The notes under the pieces are model-generated. The model worked only from the letters and a program-made list of their open reading frames with translations, was not told where the DNA came from and did no database searches. Positions 21,339-30,600 of a stretch of DNA of 64,000 nucleotides are shown piece after piece (position 1 is the first letter of the stretch; every line of letters starts with the position of its first letter). Location: assembly GCA_002211745.1 (NCBI GenBank), contig CP022114.1, forward strand, positions 1,240,001 to 1,304,000, given 5' to 3'. The position numbers were made by a program, and so were the translations under genes. The DNA is from Kluyvera genomosp. 3 (lineage in GTDB: Bacteria; Pseudomonadota; Gammaproteobacteria; Enterobacterales; Enterobacteriaceae).

Positions 21339-21976
21339 ATGAAGAGAGTGAAACAATGCGCGGTAATGGTGTTTCTTGCGTTTTTATCATTAAACGCCAG
21401 GGCGCATCCGCACAGTTTTATCACCATCACCAATCAATTGGTGGTGAGCGATGGCGCGCTTACCGGCATGAAAATGCGTTGGGTGATGGATGAACTCACC
21501 TCGGCCGACCTGCTTTACGACGCGGGCAATGCAAAGCCGGGGGATGAGGTATGGAAAAAACTGGCGGCGGAGGTGATGGCCAACGTGCTGGGGCAGCATT
21601 ACTTCACCGAGTTCTGGCACAACGGAAAAAAGGTGAAGTTTAACAATCTGCCTGAAGACTACGGTCTGGCGCGTCAGGGGCATCAGGCGGTATTGACCTT
21701 CACGCTGCCGCTGGCCTCACCGCAACCGCTGGCGGGCAAACCTATACTTTTTCCACCTTTGACCCGACCTATTATGTCGATATGAGCTACGAAAAAGACA
21801 GCGACGTGGCGTTTGCCGCAGATTTTAAAGGTGCGTGCAAGGTTCGTGTGCACACGCCGCAGCCCAACGAAGAGATTCTCTCCTACGCGCAGTCGCTCGA
21901 TAAAGAAGACGCGCCGGAGGAGGATATGGAGCTGGGGAAACAGTTTGCCCAGAAGGTGACCGTGCAATGTCAGTGA
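21339..21976 (+). CDS. DUF1007 family periplasmic protein (frameshifted)
   Basis: Exported protein of about 213 residues. Start at 21339 (MKRVKQC) is supported by GAGGAA seven bases upstream; signal peptide ends NARA, exposing the N-terminal motif HPHSFITITNQL, whose histidines are typical of DUF1007 and could bind metal. The frame breaks near 21745 (Y-T-F-S-T-F-D-P region) and resumes as DMSYEKDSDVAFAA; the gene ends at 21976. Its last ten bases overlap the NicO transporter gene, and DUF1007/NicO pairs are a recurring arrangement, so it is probably a periplasmic partner in nickel or cobalt handling (inference). Confidence 0.85.
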
Positions 21977-22949
21977 TTTCCGTTAACCGACGCCGTCCGC
22001 CGCGCCGCTGGGTCTCGCTCTGGCCGCTGGCGCTGTTTCTTGTTGCCGCTGCAGTAGGGCTGGTCTGGCTGTGGCAGGCGTGGCCGCAGGTGATGCTGAA
22101 AAGCGTTATCTGGCAGCGTGACGTGAACCAGCAGATGAGCGGTCTACTGAAAGCGGTGGCTGATAATCCCACCCAGGCGGGCGGTGCGCTGCTGCTGTTC
22201 AGCTTTGCCTACGGCGTGTTGCACGCGCTGGGGCCGGGACACGGCAAAGTGGTGATTACCACCTGGCTGGCGACCCATCCGTCAAAACTCAAGTCGAGCA
22301 TCGGTCTGACGCTGGCTTCCTCATTATTACAGGGGCTGGTGGCGATTGCGTTGGTGGTTATCGTGCTCACCGTATTACGGCTTCCGGCGCGGCAGCTGCA
22401 TCTCAGCAGCTTCTGGCTGGAAAAGGGAGTTACGCGCTGGTGGGCATACTGGGGCTACTGCTGTGCTGGCGGGCGCTGAAAAAGCTGCGCTTACTACTGC
22501 GTAAACCGAAATTCACCGCCTTTACGCCGCATCATGTTCACCATGACGGCTGTGGCTGCGGACATCAGCATTTGCCGAACCCGCAGCAGCTTGAACAGAG
22601 CGACGACTGGCGCGCGCGGCTGATGATTATTCTTTCGATGGGAATGCGCCCTTGTTCCGGCGCCATTATGGTACTGCTGTTCAGTAAAGTGATTGGCGTC
22701 TTTAGCTGGGGCGTTGCTTCGGCGCTGGCGATGGCGGCAGGGACGTCACTCACCATCTCGTCGCTGGCGCTGCTGGTTCACGGTTTCCGTACGCTGGCGG
22801 TGAAGCTGAGCGGCAATAAAACACCGGTGCTGTGGCGGCAGGTGGGCTGGACGACGCTGGCCTTAGCGGGCGGCGTTATTCTGATTGCCGCGGCGGTCGT
22901 GATGTGGCTGAGCGCGGTGCCGGTGGGCAGAGGGCTGAGACCGTTTTAG
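21967..22949 (+). CDS. NicO-family nickel/cobalt transporter (frameshifted)
   Basis: Inner membrane transporter of about 328 residues, RcnA/NicO type. Hydrophobic helices surround the signature HALGPGHGKVVITTWLATH and the second signature GMRPCSGAIMVLLFSKVIG. Between them is a histidine-rich cytoplasmic loop, HHVHHDGCGCGHQH (about residues 185-198), a metal-sensing or metal-delivery element seen in NicO exporters. The frame breaks near 22428 in a G run. ATG overlaps the DUF1007 stop, so the two are translationally coupled. Direction of transport (probably export) is inferred from RcnA. E. coli K-12 lacks this pair at the csiE-suhB position, where yfhR lies. Confidence 0.88.
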
Positions 22950-23029
22950 CGTTGATGTCGAGGGACATAAAACGGTCTGAGCCCGAAAACAGGGCATTGA
23001 GGGCAGTTCTTCTGTGGCATACCTCATCT

Positions 23030-23051
23030 GCGCCTCTTTTATCAGAGGCGC
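23030..23051. terminator. Hairpin between convergent NicO and osmC genes
   Basis: GCGCCTCT and AGAGGCGC make a perfect 8-bp stem with a TTTATC loop between two convergent genes. No T tract follows on either strand, so a bidirectional terminator is likely but weak by sequence. Confidence 0.5.
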
Positions 23052-23070
23052 CAGAATCAGCGGTTTCGCG

Positions 23071-23499
23071 TTAGTTCAATGTATAATCCAGCGTAATTTC
23101 CGCTTTTAGCAGCTGTGATACCGGGCAACCGGCTTTCGCTTTCTGGATAATGCCATCGAACTGTTGCGCGTCAATACCAGGGACCGCCACCTTACTTTGC
23201 AGCGCGATTTTGGTAATGGCAAAGCCACCGTCGGTTTTATCCAGCGACACGTCCGCCGTGGTATCAATAGAATCTGCGGTATAGCCTGCTTCGCCCAGCA
23301 TCAATGATAACGCCATCGAAAAACAGGCCGCGTGAGCCGCGCCAATCAGTTCTTCCGGGTTGGTTCCTTTAGCGCCTTCAAAACGGGTATTAAAGCCATA
23401 AGGCTGCTGGTTAAGAACGCCACTTTCGGTAGAAACCGTCCCTTTTCCGTGTTTGATATCGCCTGACCAGTGTGCGGAACCGTGCTTGTGAATTGTCAT
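23071..23499 (-). CDS. osmC: OsmC, osmotically inducible peroxiredoxin
   Basis: Cytoplasmic thiol peroxidase that reduces organic hydroperoxides, 142-143 residues, the E. coli length. Start at 23499 (MTIHKHGSAHW) has AGGAGA upstream; the longer in-frame start at 23556 would add an implausible leader. The catalytic cysteines are in AAHAACFSMAL and KAGCPVSQLL, with the conserved GTNPEELIGA segment. A sigma-S type -10 lies just upstream. In E. coli osmC is elsewhere on the chromosome, so its place between the nickel exporter and suhB is lineage-specific. Confidence 0.93.
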   Translation of the reverse strand: MTIHKHGSAHWSGDIKHGKGTVSTESGVLNQQPYGFNTRFEGAKGTNPEELIGAAHAACFSMALSLMLGEAGYTADSIDTTADVSLDKTDGGFAITKIALQSKVAVPGIDAQQFDGIIQKAKAGCPVSQLLKAEITLDYTLN

Positions 23500-23529
23500 G
23501 TTCGCTCTCCTTTTGGCTAACAAAAGGCT

Positions 23530-23537
23530 AAGTATAG
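23530..23537 (-). promoter_or_regulatory. osmC promoter -10 element, sigma-S type
   Basis: CTATACTT on the minus strand, 31 bases before the osmC start, matches the sigma-S preferred -10 and the known E. coli osmC promoter region. No clear -35, as is usual for sigma-S promoters. Confidence 0.55.
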
Positions 23538-23585
23538 ACGACGGATTTGGCAGCAACGGGAATAGAGATAATTCTGGGAAGGGAT

Positions 23586-23613
23586 AAAAAAGAAGCCCGC
23601 GAACGGGCTTCTT
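23586..23613 (-). terminator. Intrinsic terminator of suhB
   Basis: AAGAAGCCCG and CGGGCTTCTT form a 10-bp stem with a CGAA loop, followed on the minus strand by TTTTT. It lies 20 bases past the suhB stop codon. Confidence 0.9.
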
Positions 23614-23632
23614 AATGACACGCGGTATGAAC

Positions 23633-24436
23633 TTAGCGCTTCAGCGCTTCGCTCAGTTCGTCGCGCATGTTCGCCAGCATGGCTTTCACCACACGTGGGT
23701 TACCGGCAACGATGTTACCGGTCATCATGTAGTTGTGACCGCCAACGAAATCGCAAACCAGCGCGCCCGCTTCACGTGCGATCAGCTCGCCCGCGGCGAA
23801 GTCCCACGGCTTCAGGCCGATTTCGAAGTAACCGTCAACGCGCGCAGCGGCCAGGTAGGCCAGATCCAGCGCGGCGGAACCAGAACGGCGGAAGTCCGCG
23901 CACTCGGTAAACATTTTGCCGAGGATGTTCATGTAAGCGGTCGCGTGCTGCTTGGCTTTGAACGGGAAACCGGTGGCGATAATGGTGCCATCCAGATCGC
24001 GGGCAGTGCTGCCGCGCAGACGGTAACCGTTGAGCTGTGCGCCCTGGCCGCGAGTGGCGGTGAACAGTTCGTTGCGCATCGGATCGTAAACGACAGCCAC
24101 TTCAGTACGGCCTTTAATGCGTACGGCAATGGAAACAGAGAAGTGTGGCAGACGTTTGATGAAGTTGGTGGTGCCATCCAGCGGATCGATAACCCATTGT
24201 ACATCCAGATCTTCGCCAACGTGTTCACCGCTTTCTTCGGTGATGATGGTGTGTTGCGGGTAAGATTTGCGAATGGTGTCGATAATTACCGCTTCGGCTG
24301 CTTTATCAACGTTGGTCACGAAATCGTTGCTGCCTTTCTGGCTCGCTTCAACAGCTTCTGGCGTTTCGTAGTTTTTGGCAATCAGGTTACCCGCCTTGCG
24401 CGCTGCGCGCACGGCGATGTTCAGCATCGGATGCAT
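23633..24436 (-). CDS. suhB: SuhB, inositol-1-monophosphatase and transcription factor
   Basis: Intact, 267 residues as in E. coli. Mg2+-dependent phosphatase of the inositol monophosphatase family: metal ligands in ITEESGEH (Glu67), WVIDPLDGTTNF (Asp84, Asp87) and KPWDFAAGELIAREAG. Beyond its enzyme activity, SuhB in E. coli joins the rRNA antitermination complex with NusA/B/E/G. Divergent from trmJ with a 113-bp intergenic region; followed by a strong terminator. Confidence 0.97.
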   Translation of the reverse strand: MHPMLNIAVRAARKAGNLIAKNYETPEAVEASQKGSNDFVTNVDKAAEAVIIDTIRKSYPQHTIITEESGEHVGEDLDVQWVIDPLDGTTNFIKRLPHFSVSIAVRIKGRTEVAVVYDPMRNELFTATRGQGAQLNGYRLRGSTARDLDGTIIATGFPFKAKQHATAYMNILGKMFTECADFRRSGSAALDLAYLAAARVDGYFEIGLKPWDFAAGELIAREAGALVCDFVGGHNYMMTGNIVAGNPRVVKAMLANMRDELSEALKR

Positions 24437-24516
24437 CAGGTTACTCTCACTGGATGTTAAAGAACGGGAAAACGGCGCATATCATAGCAGCGAATTCGGA
24501 TTCTGTCTCAGCTTTA

Positions 24517-24525
24517 TGGTAATAT
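24517..24525 (+). promoter_or_regulatory. Candidate extended -10 promoter of trmJ
   Basis: TGGTAATAT is an extended -10 (TG, one base, TAATAT) about 25 bases before the trmJ start; the -35 region is poor, as tolerated by extended -10 promoters. Confidence 0.4.
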
Positions 24526-24549
24526 GGCCGAATAATCTTTAGACGAAGA

Positions 24550-25290
24550 ATGACAATGCTGCAAAATATCCGAATCGTGCTGGTCGAAACCTCCCATACC
24601 GGCAACATGGGCTCCGTTGCCCGCGCTATGAAAACCATGGGTTTAACGAACCTGTGGCTGGTTAACCCGCTGGTGAAACCAGACTCCCAGGCCATCGCCC
24701 TGGCGGCAGGCGCCAGCGATGTCATTGGCAGCGCGCAGATCGTCGACACACTCGACGAAGCGCTGGCCGGTTGCAGCCTGGTGGTCGGCACCAGCGCGCG
24801 TTCCCGCACTCTGCCGTGGCCGATGCTTGACCCGCGTGAATGCGGTCTGAAAAGCGTCGCTGAAGCTGAACACGCGCCGGTTGCGCTGGTGTTTGGTCGT
24901 GAGCGTGTGGGTCTGACTAACGACGAACTGCAGAAATGTCATTATCACGTGGCGATTGCCGCTAACCCGGAATACAGCTCGCTAAACCTGGCGATGGCGG
25001 TACAGGTCATTTCTTATGAAGTGCGTATGGCCTGGCTGGCGGCGCAGGAAAGCGCTGAACCGAAGGTGGAACACGAAGAAACACCGTACCCGCTGGTGGA
25101 CGATCTCGAACGTTTCTACGGTCACCTGGAGCAGACGCTGCTCTCCACGGGCTTCATTCGTGAAAACCATCCGGGGCAGGTGATGAACAAGCTGCGTCGT
25201 CTGTTCACCCGCGCGCGTCCGGAAAGCCAGGAGCTGAACATCCTGCGTGGGATTCTGGCGTCTATTGAGCAGCAGAACAAAGGCAAGTAA
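24550..25290 (+). CDS. trmJ: TrmJ, tRNA Cm32/Um32 methyltransferase
   Basis: SPOUT-class methyltransferase that methylates the 2-prime oxygen of nucleotide 32 in certain tRNAs, 246 residues or 244 if the ATG at 24556 (MLQNIRIV, the E. coli start) is used; AAGA sits closer to the latter. Knot signatures: [50 protein letters not shown] and [13 protein letters not shown]. The C-terminal helical extension ([18 protein letters not shown]) supports dimer and tRNA binding. Directly upstream of iscR as in E. coli, separated by a REP element. Confidence 0.96.
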   Translation: MTMLQNIRIVLVETSHTGNMGSVARAMKTMGLTNLWLVNPLVKPDSQAIALAAGASDVIGSAQIVDTLDEALAGCSLVVGTSARSRTLPWPMLDPRECGLKSVAEAEHAPVALVFGRERVGLTNDELQKCHYHVAIAANPEYSSLNLAMAVQVISYEVRMAWLAAQESAEPKVEHEETPYPLVDDLERFYGHLEQTLLSTGFIRENHPGQVMNKLRRLFTRARPESQELNILRGILASIEQQNKGK

Positions 25291-25300
25291 TTGCGTAAAT

Positions 25301-25374
25301 GCCGGATGGCGCTTCGCTTATCCGGCCTACAACTCGAGCGGCCAGTAGGCCGGATAAGCGAAGCGCCATCCGGC
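25301..25374. repeat. REP pair (BIME) between trmJ and iscR
   Basis: A 30-nt REP unit at 25301-25330 (begins GCCGGATGGCGCTTCG) is followed after 14 bases by its perfect inverted copy at 25345-25374. This is the standard enterobacterial bacterial interspersed mosaic element; it can stabilise the trmJ transcript end and bind gyrase or IHF. Confidence 0.95.
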
Positions 25375-25399
25375 AGATCAATACCGCACGGAACGTCAA

Positions 25400-25424
25400 A
25401 TACCTGACTAAATCACTCAAGTAA
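25400..25424 (+). promoter_or_regulatory. IscR type 1 binding site, distal copy
   Basis: A 25-bp sequence starting ATACCTGACTAAAT and ending CAAGTAA fits the type 1 IscR pattern (ATA..YGACT, AT-rich core, AGTC-like arm). It directly abuts the proximal site. Confidence 0.75.
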
Positions 25425-25449
25425 ATAGTTGACTGATTTAGTCGGGAAT
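25425..25449 (+). promoter_or_regulatory. IscR type 1 binding site overlapping the iscR -35
   Basis: ATAGTTGACTGATTTAGTCG and the next five bases (to 25449) match the type 1 IscR consensus nearly base for base. [2Fe-2S]-IscR bound here would cover the -35 hexamer, giving the known negative feedback on the isc operon. Confidence 0.88.
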
Positions 25450-25457
25450 GTCAGACT
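25429..25457 (+). promoter_or_regulatory. iscR promoter
   Basis: -35 TTGACT (25429-25434) and -10 CAGACT (25452-25457) at 17-bp spacing, placing the start about 65 bases before the iscR ATG, as I recall for E. coli iscR. The -35 lies inside the proximal IscR site. Confidence 0.7.
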
Positions 25458-25528
25458 TGCTCCTGCTATGCAATACCCACAATATTATTAAAAACCCCGG
25501 CAGGGGCGAGTTTGAGGTTAAGTAAGAC

Positions 25529-26020
25529 ATGAGACTGACATCTAAAGGGCGTTATGCCGTAACCGCGATGCTGGACGTTGCACTCAACTCCGAAGCGGGC
25601 CCGGTGCCGTTGGCTGATATTTCTGAACGTCAGGGAATTTCACTCTCCTATCTGGAGCAGCTGTTCTCCCGTCTGCGTAAAAATGGCTTAGTGTCCAGCG
25701 TACGTGGTCCAGGCGGCGGTTATCTGCTGGGTAAAGAAGCAAACCATATCGCCGTTGGCGAAGTGATCAGCGCAGTGGACGAGTCCGTTGACGCGACCCG
25801 CTGCCAGGGGAAAGGTGGCTGCCAGGGCGGCGATAAATGTTTGACCCACGCTCTGTGGCGCGATCTGAGCGACCGTCTGACCGGTTTCCTGAACAACATC
25901 ACCCTTGGTGAACTGGTAAACAACCAGGAAGTTCTGGACGTGTCCGGCCGTCAGCACTCGCACGACACCTCCCGCACGACTCGCGTACAAGACGCAATCG
26001 ACGTTAAGTTACGCGCATAA
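25529..26020 (+). CDS. iscR: IscR, iron-sulfur cluster-sensing regulator
   Basis: Rrf2-family winged-helix regulator, 163 residues. The DNA-binding part ([30 protein letters not shown]) precedes the [2Fe-2S] ligands Cys92, Cys98, Cys104 and His107, all present ([16 protein letters not shown]). With a cluster it represses its own operon; the apo form acts on other (type 2) sites. Two adjacent type 1 sites lie upstream. First gene of iscRSUA-hscBA-fdx-iscX, and intact. Confidence 0.98.
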   Translation: MRLTSKGRYAVTAMLDVALNSEAGPVPLADISERQGISLSYLEQLFSRLRKNGLVSSVRGPGGGYLLGKEANHIAVGEVISAVDESVDATRCQGKGGCQGGDKCLTHALWRDLSDRLTGFLNNITLGELVNNQEVLDVSGRQHSHDTSRTTRVQDAIDVKLRA

Positions 26021-26026
26021 TCCAAC

Positions 26027-26052
26027 CGCTCTGCTGCGTACTGCGCAGAGCG
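26027..26052 (+). promoter_or_regulatory. Hairpin just after iscR
   Basis: CGCTCTGC and GCAGAGCG pair around a 10-base loop seven bases past the iscR stop. In E. coli a structure in the iscR-iscS gap protects the iscR part of the mRNA when the small RNA RyhB triggers decay of iscSUA; this hairpin is a good candidate for the equivalent. Confidence 0.55.
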
Positions 26053-26077
26053 AGTTATAGATAACAATGAGATTTCA

Positions 26078-26137
26078 GAGTCAGGCCGGGACACTCTCCC
26101 GTCAACGCGGTCGTACATCCAGCCGGTTGCCTGACTC
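26078..26137 (+). promoter_or_regulatory. Long stem-loop in the iscR-iscS gap
   Basis: GAGTCAGGC (26078-26086) pairs perfectly with GCCTGACTC (26129-26137), enclosing a 42-base structured interior. Together with the preceding hairpin it fills most of the 150-bp gap, leaving the iscS ribosome-binding region (GGAGTTAAAGAG) open for translation or for RyhB pairing (inference). Confidence 0.6.
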
Positions 26138-26170
26138 CTTGCATTGAGTGATGTACGGAGTTAAAGAGCA

Positions 26171-27385
26171 ATGAAATTACCGATTTATCTCGACTACTCC
26201 GCAACCACGCCGGTGGACCCGCGTGTTGCCGAGAAAATGATGCAGTTTCTGACCCTGGACGGGACCTTTGGTAACCCGGCTTCTCGTTCACACCGTTTCG
26301 GCTGGCAGGCTGAAGAGGCGGTAGATATCGCCCGTAACCAGATTGCCGACCTCGTGGGCGCTGACCCGCGTGAAATCGTCTTCACCTCCGGTGCGACTGA
26401 ATCCGACAACCTGGCGATTAAAGGTGCAGCCAACTTTTATCAGAAAAAAGGCAAGCACATCATCACCAGTAAAACCGAACACAAAGCCGTGCTGGACACC
26501 TGTCGTCAGCTCGAGCGTGAAGGTTTCGAAATCACTTACCTGGCACCGCAGCGCAACGGCATTATCGATCTCAAAGAGCTCGAAGCGGCGATGCGTGACG
26601 ACACCATCCTCGTCTCCATCATGCACGTGAACAACGAAATCGGCGTGGTGCAGGACATCGCGACTATCGGCGAAATGTGCCGTGCGCGCGGCATCATCTA
26701 TCACGTTGACGCCACCCAGAGCGTGGGCAAACTGCCTATCGACCTGAGCCAGCTGAAAGTTGACCTGATGTCCTTCTCCGGTCACAAAATCTACGGTCCG
26801 AAAGGTATCGGCGCGCTGTACGTTCGTCGTAAACCGCGTATCCGTATCGAAGCGCAGATGCACGGCGGCGGTCACGAGCGCGGCATGCGTTCCGGCACCC
26901 TGCCTGTTCACCAGATCGTCGGCATGGGCGAAGCTTACCGTATCGCGAAAGAAGAGATGGAGACCGAAATGGCCCGTCTGCGCGGTCTGCGTAACCGTCT
27001 GTGGAACGGCGTGAAGGATATGGAAGAGGTTTACCTGAACGGTGACCTTGAGCAGGGCGCACCGAACATCCTCAACGTGAGCTTTAACTACGTTGAAGGC
27101 GAATCGCTGATTATGGCGCTGAAAGACCTGGCGGTTTCCTCCGGTTCTGCATGTACTTCCGCAAGCCTTGAGCCATCCTACGTGCTGCGCGCACTGGGCA
27201 TGACCGATGAGCTGGCGCATAGCTCCATTCGTTTCTCTTTAGGTCGTTTCACTACCGAAGAAGAGATTGACTACACCATCAATCTGGTTCGCAACTCCAT
27301 TGGCCGTCTGCGCGACCTTTCTCCGCTGTGGGAAATGTTCAAGCAGGGCGTGGATCTGAACAGCATTGAATGGTCACATCATTAA
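26171..27385 (+). CDS. iscS: IscS, cysteine desulfurase
   Basis: Intact, 404 residues as in E. coli. PLP enzyme that takes sulfur from cysteine and passes it to IscU, tRNA thiolation proteins and others. The PLP lysine is in [12 protein letters not shown] (Lys206), PLP-stacking region [11 protein letters not shown], and the persulfide cysteine is in [14 protein letters not shown] (Cys328) on the mobile loop. Soluble homodimer. Overlain on the other strand by a 310-codon open frame that I regard as a shadow of its codon usage. Confidence 0.98.
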   Translation: MKLPIYLDYSATTPVDPRVAEKMMQFLTLDGTFGNPASRSHRFGWQAEEAVDIARNQIADLVGADPREIVFTSGATESDNLAIKGAANFYQKKGKHIITSKTEHKAVLDTCRQLEREGFEITYLAPQRNGIIDLKELEAAMRDDTILVSIMHVNNEIGVVQDIATIGEMCRARGIIYHVDATQSVGKLPIDLSQLKVDLMSFSGHKIYGPKGIGALYVRRKPRIRIEAQMHGGGHERGMRSGTLPVHQIVGMGEAYRIAKEEMETEMARLRGLRNRLWNGVKDMEEVYLNGDLEQGAPNILNVSFNYVEGESLIMALKDLAVSSGSACTSASLEPSYVLRALGMTDELAHSSIRFSLGRFTTEEEIDYTINLVRNSIGRLRDLSPLWEMFKQGVDLNSIEWSHH

Positions 27386-27410
27386 TCGGTACCGATAAGG
27401 AGAATTCATC

Positions 27411-27796
27411 ATGGCTTACAGCGAAAAAGTAATCGATCATTACGAGAACCACGTAACGTAGGTTCCTTCGACAACAGCGACGAGAGCGTCGGCAGCGGTA
27501 TGGTCGGTGCGCCGGCTTGCGGCGATGTGATGAAGTTGCAGATTAAAGTCAACAATGAAGGTATCATTGAAGACGCGCGTTTCAAGACCTACGGCTGCGG
27601 TTCCGCCATTGCTTCCAGCTCCCTCGTCACCGAGTGGGTCAAAGGGAAATCCCTGGACGAAGCACAGGCGATTAAAAATACCGATATCGCCGACGAGCTT
27701 GAACTGCCGCCGGTGAAAATTCACTGTTCTATTCTGGCAGAAGACGCGATTAAAGCCGCTATTGCGGATTACAAAAGCAAACGTGAAGCAAAATAA
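27411..27796 (+). CDS. iscU: IscU, iron-sulfur scaffold (one-base frameshift)
   Basis: Scaffold on which IscS and Fdx build [2Fe-2S] clusters, 128 residues once repaired. Start at 27411 (MAYSEKVIDHYEN) with AAGGAGA upstream. The frame breaks at 27453-27456, where AACCACG should read AACCCACG (N-P-R-N); downstream is perfect. Cluster ligands are in GAPACGDVMK (Cys37, Asp39), TYGCGSAIAS (Cys63) and KIHCSIL (Cys106). The 386-nt span is exactly one base short of 129 codons, so this is a lost C and not real decay of a key gene. Confidence 0.95.
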
Positions 27797-27817
27797 TTAA
27801 GAAGAGTTGAGGTTTTT

Positions 27818-28141
27818 ATGTCGATTACCTTAAGCGACAGTGCAGCAGCGCGAGTCAATACCTTCCTGGCAAACCGCGGTAAAGGGTTTGGTCTGCGTCT
27901 GGGCGTCAGAACGTCCGGCTGTTCAGGTATGGCCTATGTACTGGAATTTGTTGACGAGCCGGCGGCAGAAGACACCGTTTTCGAAGACAAGGGCGTGAAG
28001 GTGGTCATCGACGGTAAGAGCCTGCAATTTCTTGATGGCACGCAGCTCGACTTCGTCAAAGAAGGTCTCAACGAAGGGTTTAAATTTACTAACCCGAACG
28101 TGAAAGACGAGTGTGGTTGCGGCGAAAGCTTTAACGTCTGA
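27818..28141 (+). CDS. iscA: IscA, A-type iron-sulfur carrier
   Basis: Intact, 107 residues as in E. coli. Accepts clusters or iron and hands them to target proteins. The three conserved cysteines are Cys35 (TSGCSGMAY), Cys99 and Cys101 ([10 protein letters not shown]). Follows iscU by 21 bp. A hairpin with a T-rich tail lies between it and hscB. Confidence 0.97.
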   Translation: MSITLSDSAAARVNTFLANRGKGFGLRLGVRTSGCSGMAYVLEFVDEPAAEDTVFEDKGVKVVIDGKSLQFLDGTQLDFVKEGLNEGFKFTNPNVKDECGCGESFNV

Positions 28142-28155
28142 TTTTGTGTCCTGCC

Positions 28156-28196
28156 AACCCCACCATAGCGCCACTGCTGTGCGTGGGGTTTGTTTT
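28156..28196 (+). terminator. Hairpin with T-rich tail between iscA and hscB
   Basis: AACCCCAC (28156-28163) pairs with GTGGGGTT (28183-28190), followed by TGTTTT. It sits inside the isc operon, where a partial terminator would make the chaperone genes less expressed than iscRSUA. Confidence 0.6.
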
Positions 28197-28219
28197 AAAT
28201 AGTTAACCCTGAGAACGTC

Positions 28220-28735
28220 ATGGATTACTTCACTCTCTTTGGATTGCCAGCCGGTTATCACGTAGACACTCAGGCCCTCGCGGCACGCTTCCAGGACCTG
28301 CAGCGTCAGAATCACCCCGACCGTTTTGCCAGCGCCAGCGAAGCTGAACAGCTCGCGGCGGTCCAGCGCTCCGCGAATATCAACCAGGCATGGCAAACGC
28401 TGCGTCACCCGCTGACGCGCGCCGAATATCTGCTCTCTCTGCACGGCTTCGATCTGGCCTCCGAACAGCATACCGTACGCGATACCGCGTTCCTGATGGA
28501 ACAGCTGGAGCTGCGTGAAGAGCTGGACGAGATTGAACAGGCGAAAGACGCTGACCGTCTGGAAGCGCTGCTTAAGCGCATCAAAGCGATGTACAGCCAG
28601 CGTCAGCAACAGATGGTGGCGGAACTTGATTCGCAAACGTGGGACGCGGCGGCGGATACCGTACGTAAACTGCGTTTTCTCGATAAACTCCAAAGCAGCG
28701 CTGAATTACTCGAAGAAAAGCTGCTCGATTTCTGA
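28220..28735 (+). CDS. hscB: HscB, J-domain co-chaperone
   Basis: Intact, 171 residues as in E. coli. N-terminal J domain with the HPD motif at 32-34 ([11 protein letters not shown]) and a C-terminal three-helix bundle that binds IscU. It delivers IscU to HscA and stimulates ATP hydrolysis, promoting cluster release. Followed by hscA after 15 bp. Confidence 0.97.
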   Translation: MDYFTLFGLPAGYHVDTQALAARFQDLQRQNHPDRFASASEAEQLAAVQRSANINQAWQTLRHPLTRAEYLLSLHGFDLASEQHTVRDTAFLMEQLELREELDEIEQAKDADRLEALLKRIKAMYSQRQQQMVAELDSQTWDAAADTVRKLRFLDKLQSSAELLEEKLLDF

Positions 28736-28750
28736 TTCTGGAAGCTTAAC

Positions 28751-30599
28751 ATGGCCTTATTACAAATTAGTGAGCCGGGTCTGAGCGCCGCGCCGCACCA
28801 GCGTCGTCTGGCGGTTGGCATTGACTTAGGCACCACCAATTCCCTGGTTGCTACCGTGCGTAGTGGTCAGGCGGAAACGCTGGCCGACAATCAGGGGCGT
28901 CACCTGCTGCCTTCTGTTGTGCACTATCAGGCGCAGGGCCACGTGGTCGGCTACGATGCGCGTACCAACGCCGCGCTGGACCCGGCCAACACCATTAGCT
29001 CCGTAAAACGCATGATGGGCCGCTCGCTGGCGGATATCCAGACGCGTTACCCGCACTTGCCTTACCAGTTCCAGTCCAGTGAAAACGGCCTGCCAATGCT
29101 GGTAACCAACGCCGGTGTACTCAACCCGATCCGCGTCTCGGCTGATATCCTCAAAGCGCTGGCGGCGCGCGCCACCGAAACGCTTGATGGCGAACTCGAC
29201 GGCGTGGTGATTACCGTTCCCGCTTACTTTGACGATGCACAGCGTCAGGGCACCAAAGACGCCGCGCGTCTGGCTGGCCTGCACGTGCTGCGCCTGCTCA
29301 ACGAACCGACCGCCGCGGCGATTGCCTACGGCCTCGATTCCGGTCAGGAAGGGTGATTGCCGTCTACGATCTGGGCGGCGGTACCTTCGATATCTCGATT
29401 CTGCGTCTCAGCCGCGGTGTGTTTGAAGTGCTGGCCACCGGCGGCGACTCCGCGCTGGGCGGCGACGATTTCGACCACCTGCTGGCAGATTACATTCGCG
29501 AACAGGCAGGCATTGCCGATCGCAGCGACAACCGCGTACAGCGTGAGCTGCTTGATGCCGCCATCGCTGCCAAAATCGCCCTGAGCGATGCCGACAGCGT
29601 CACCGTTGAGGTGGCTGGCTGGAAAGGCGAAGTGACCCGCGAACAGTTTAACGATCTGATTTCCGCGCTGGTGAAGCGCACCCTGCTGGCTTGCCGCCGT
29701 GCGCTGAAAGATGCGGGCGTGGAAGCCGAAGAGGTGCTGGAAGTGGTGATGGTCGGCGGTTCGACTCGCGTACCGCTGGTGCGTGAGCGCGTGGGCGAAT
29801 TCTTTGGCCGCACGCCGCTGACCTCTATCGACCCGGATAAAGTGGTGGCGATTGGCGCCGCTGTTCAGGCCGATATTCTGGTCGGCAACAAGCCGGACAG
29901 CGAAATGCTGCTGCTCGATGTGATCCCGCTTTCTCTGGGCCTCGAAACCATGGGCGGCCTGGTAGAGAAGGTTATCCCGCGTAACACCACCATCCGGTGG
30001 CCCGCGCGCAGGAATTCACCACCTTTAAAGACGGCCAGACCGCGATGTCCATCCACGTGATGCAGGGCGAACGCGAACTGGTGCAGGACTGCCGTTCGCT
30101 GGCGCGCTTCGCGCTGCGCGGTATTCCGGCTCTCCCGGCGGGCGGTGCGCACATTCGCGTCACCTTCCAGGTGGATGCTGACGGTCTGCTGAGCGTCACG
30201 GCGATGGAAAAATCCACCGGCGTGGAATCGTCTATCCAGGTGAAACCGTCCTACGGTCTGACCGACGGTGAAATCGCCACCATGATTCAGGATTCCATGA
30301 GCTATGCCGAGCAGGACGTGAAAGCACGTATGCTGGCCGAGCAGAAAGTGGAAGCGGCGCGCGTGCTGGAAAGCCTGCACAGCGCGCTTGCCGCCGATGC
30401 CGCGCTGTTAAGTGCCGCAGAGCGTCAGGAAATTGACGAGGCCGCTGCGGCGTTGAGCGCGGTAGCTGAGGGCAATGACACTGACGCCATCGAACAAGCC
30501 ATTAAAAACGTTGACAAACAAACCCAGGAATTTGCCGCTCGCCGCATGGACCAATCTGTTCGTGTCGCGCTGAAAGGCCAATCCGTGGACGAGGTTTAA
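28751..30599 (+). CDS. hscA: HscA, Hsp70-type chaperone for iron-sulfur assembly (two frameshifts)
   Basis: Specialised Hsp70 that binds IscU at its LPPVK motif. The ATPase domain has [36 protein letters not shown] and [14 protein letters not shown]; the substrate domain follows from about residue 390 and the helical lid closes the protein. The frame breaks at 29352-29356 (GGGG read as GGG before the ATT GCC GTC codons) and at 29994-29996 (CCC read as CC before GGTGGCC). With two bases restored the length is 616 residues, exactly that of E. coli HscA. Confidence 0.96.
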
Positions 30600-30600
30600 T

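Noticed and set aside
23615-24460. 281-codon open frame antisense to suhB
   Set aside because: suhB on the minus strand is complete with all family motifs; the plus-strand frame is a shadow.
25290-25400. CRISPR-like repeat array between trmJ and iscR
   Set aside because: Only two copies, inverted, with REP sequence; no spacers or cas genes.
26288-27220. 310-codon open frame antisense to iscS
   Set aside because: It lies entirely inside iscS, has no ribosome-binding site and reflects the GC-rich codon pattern of the sense gene.
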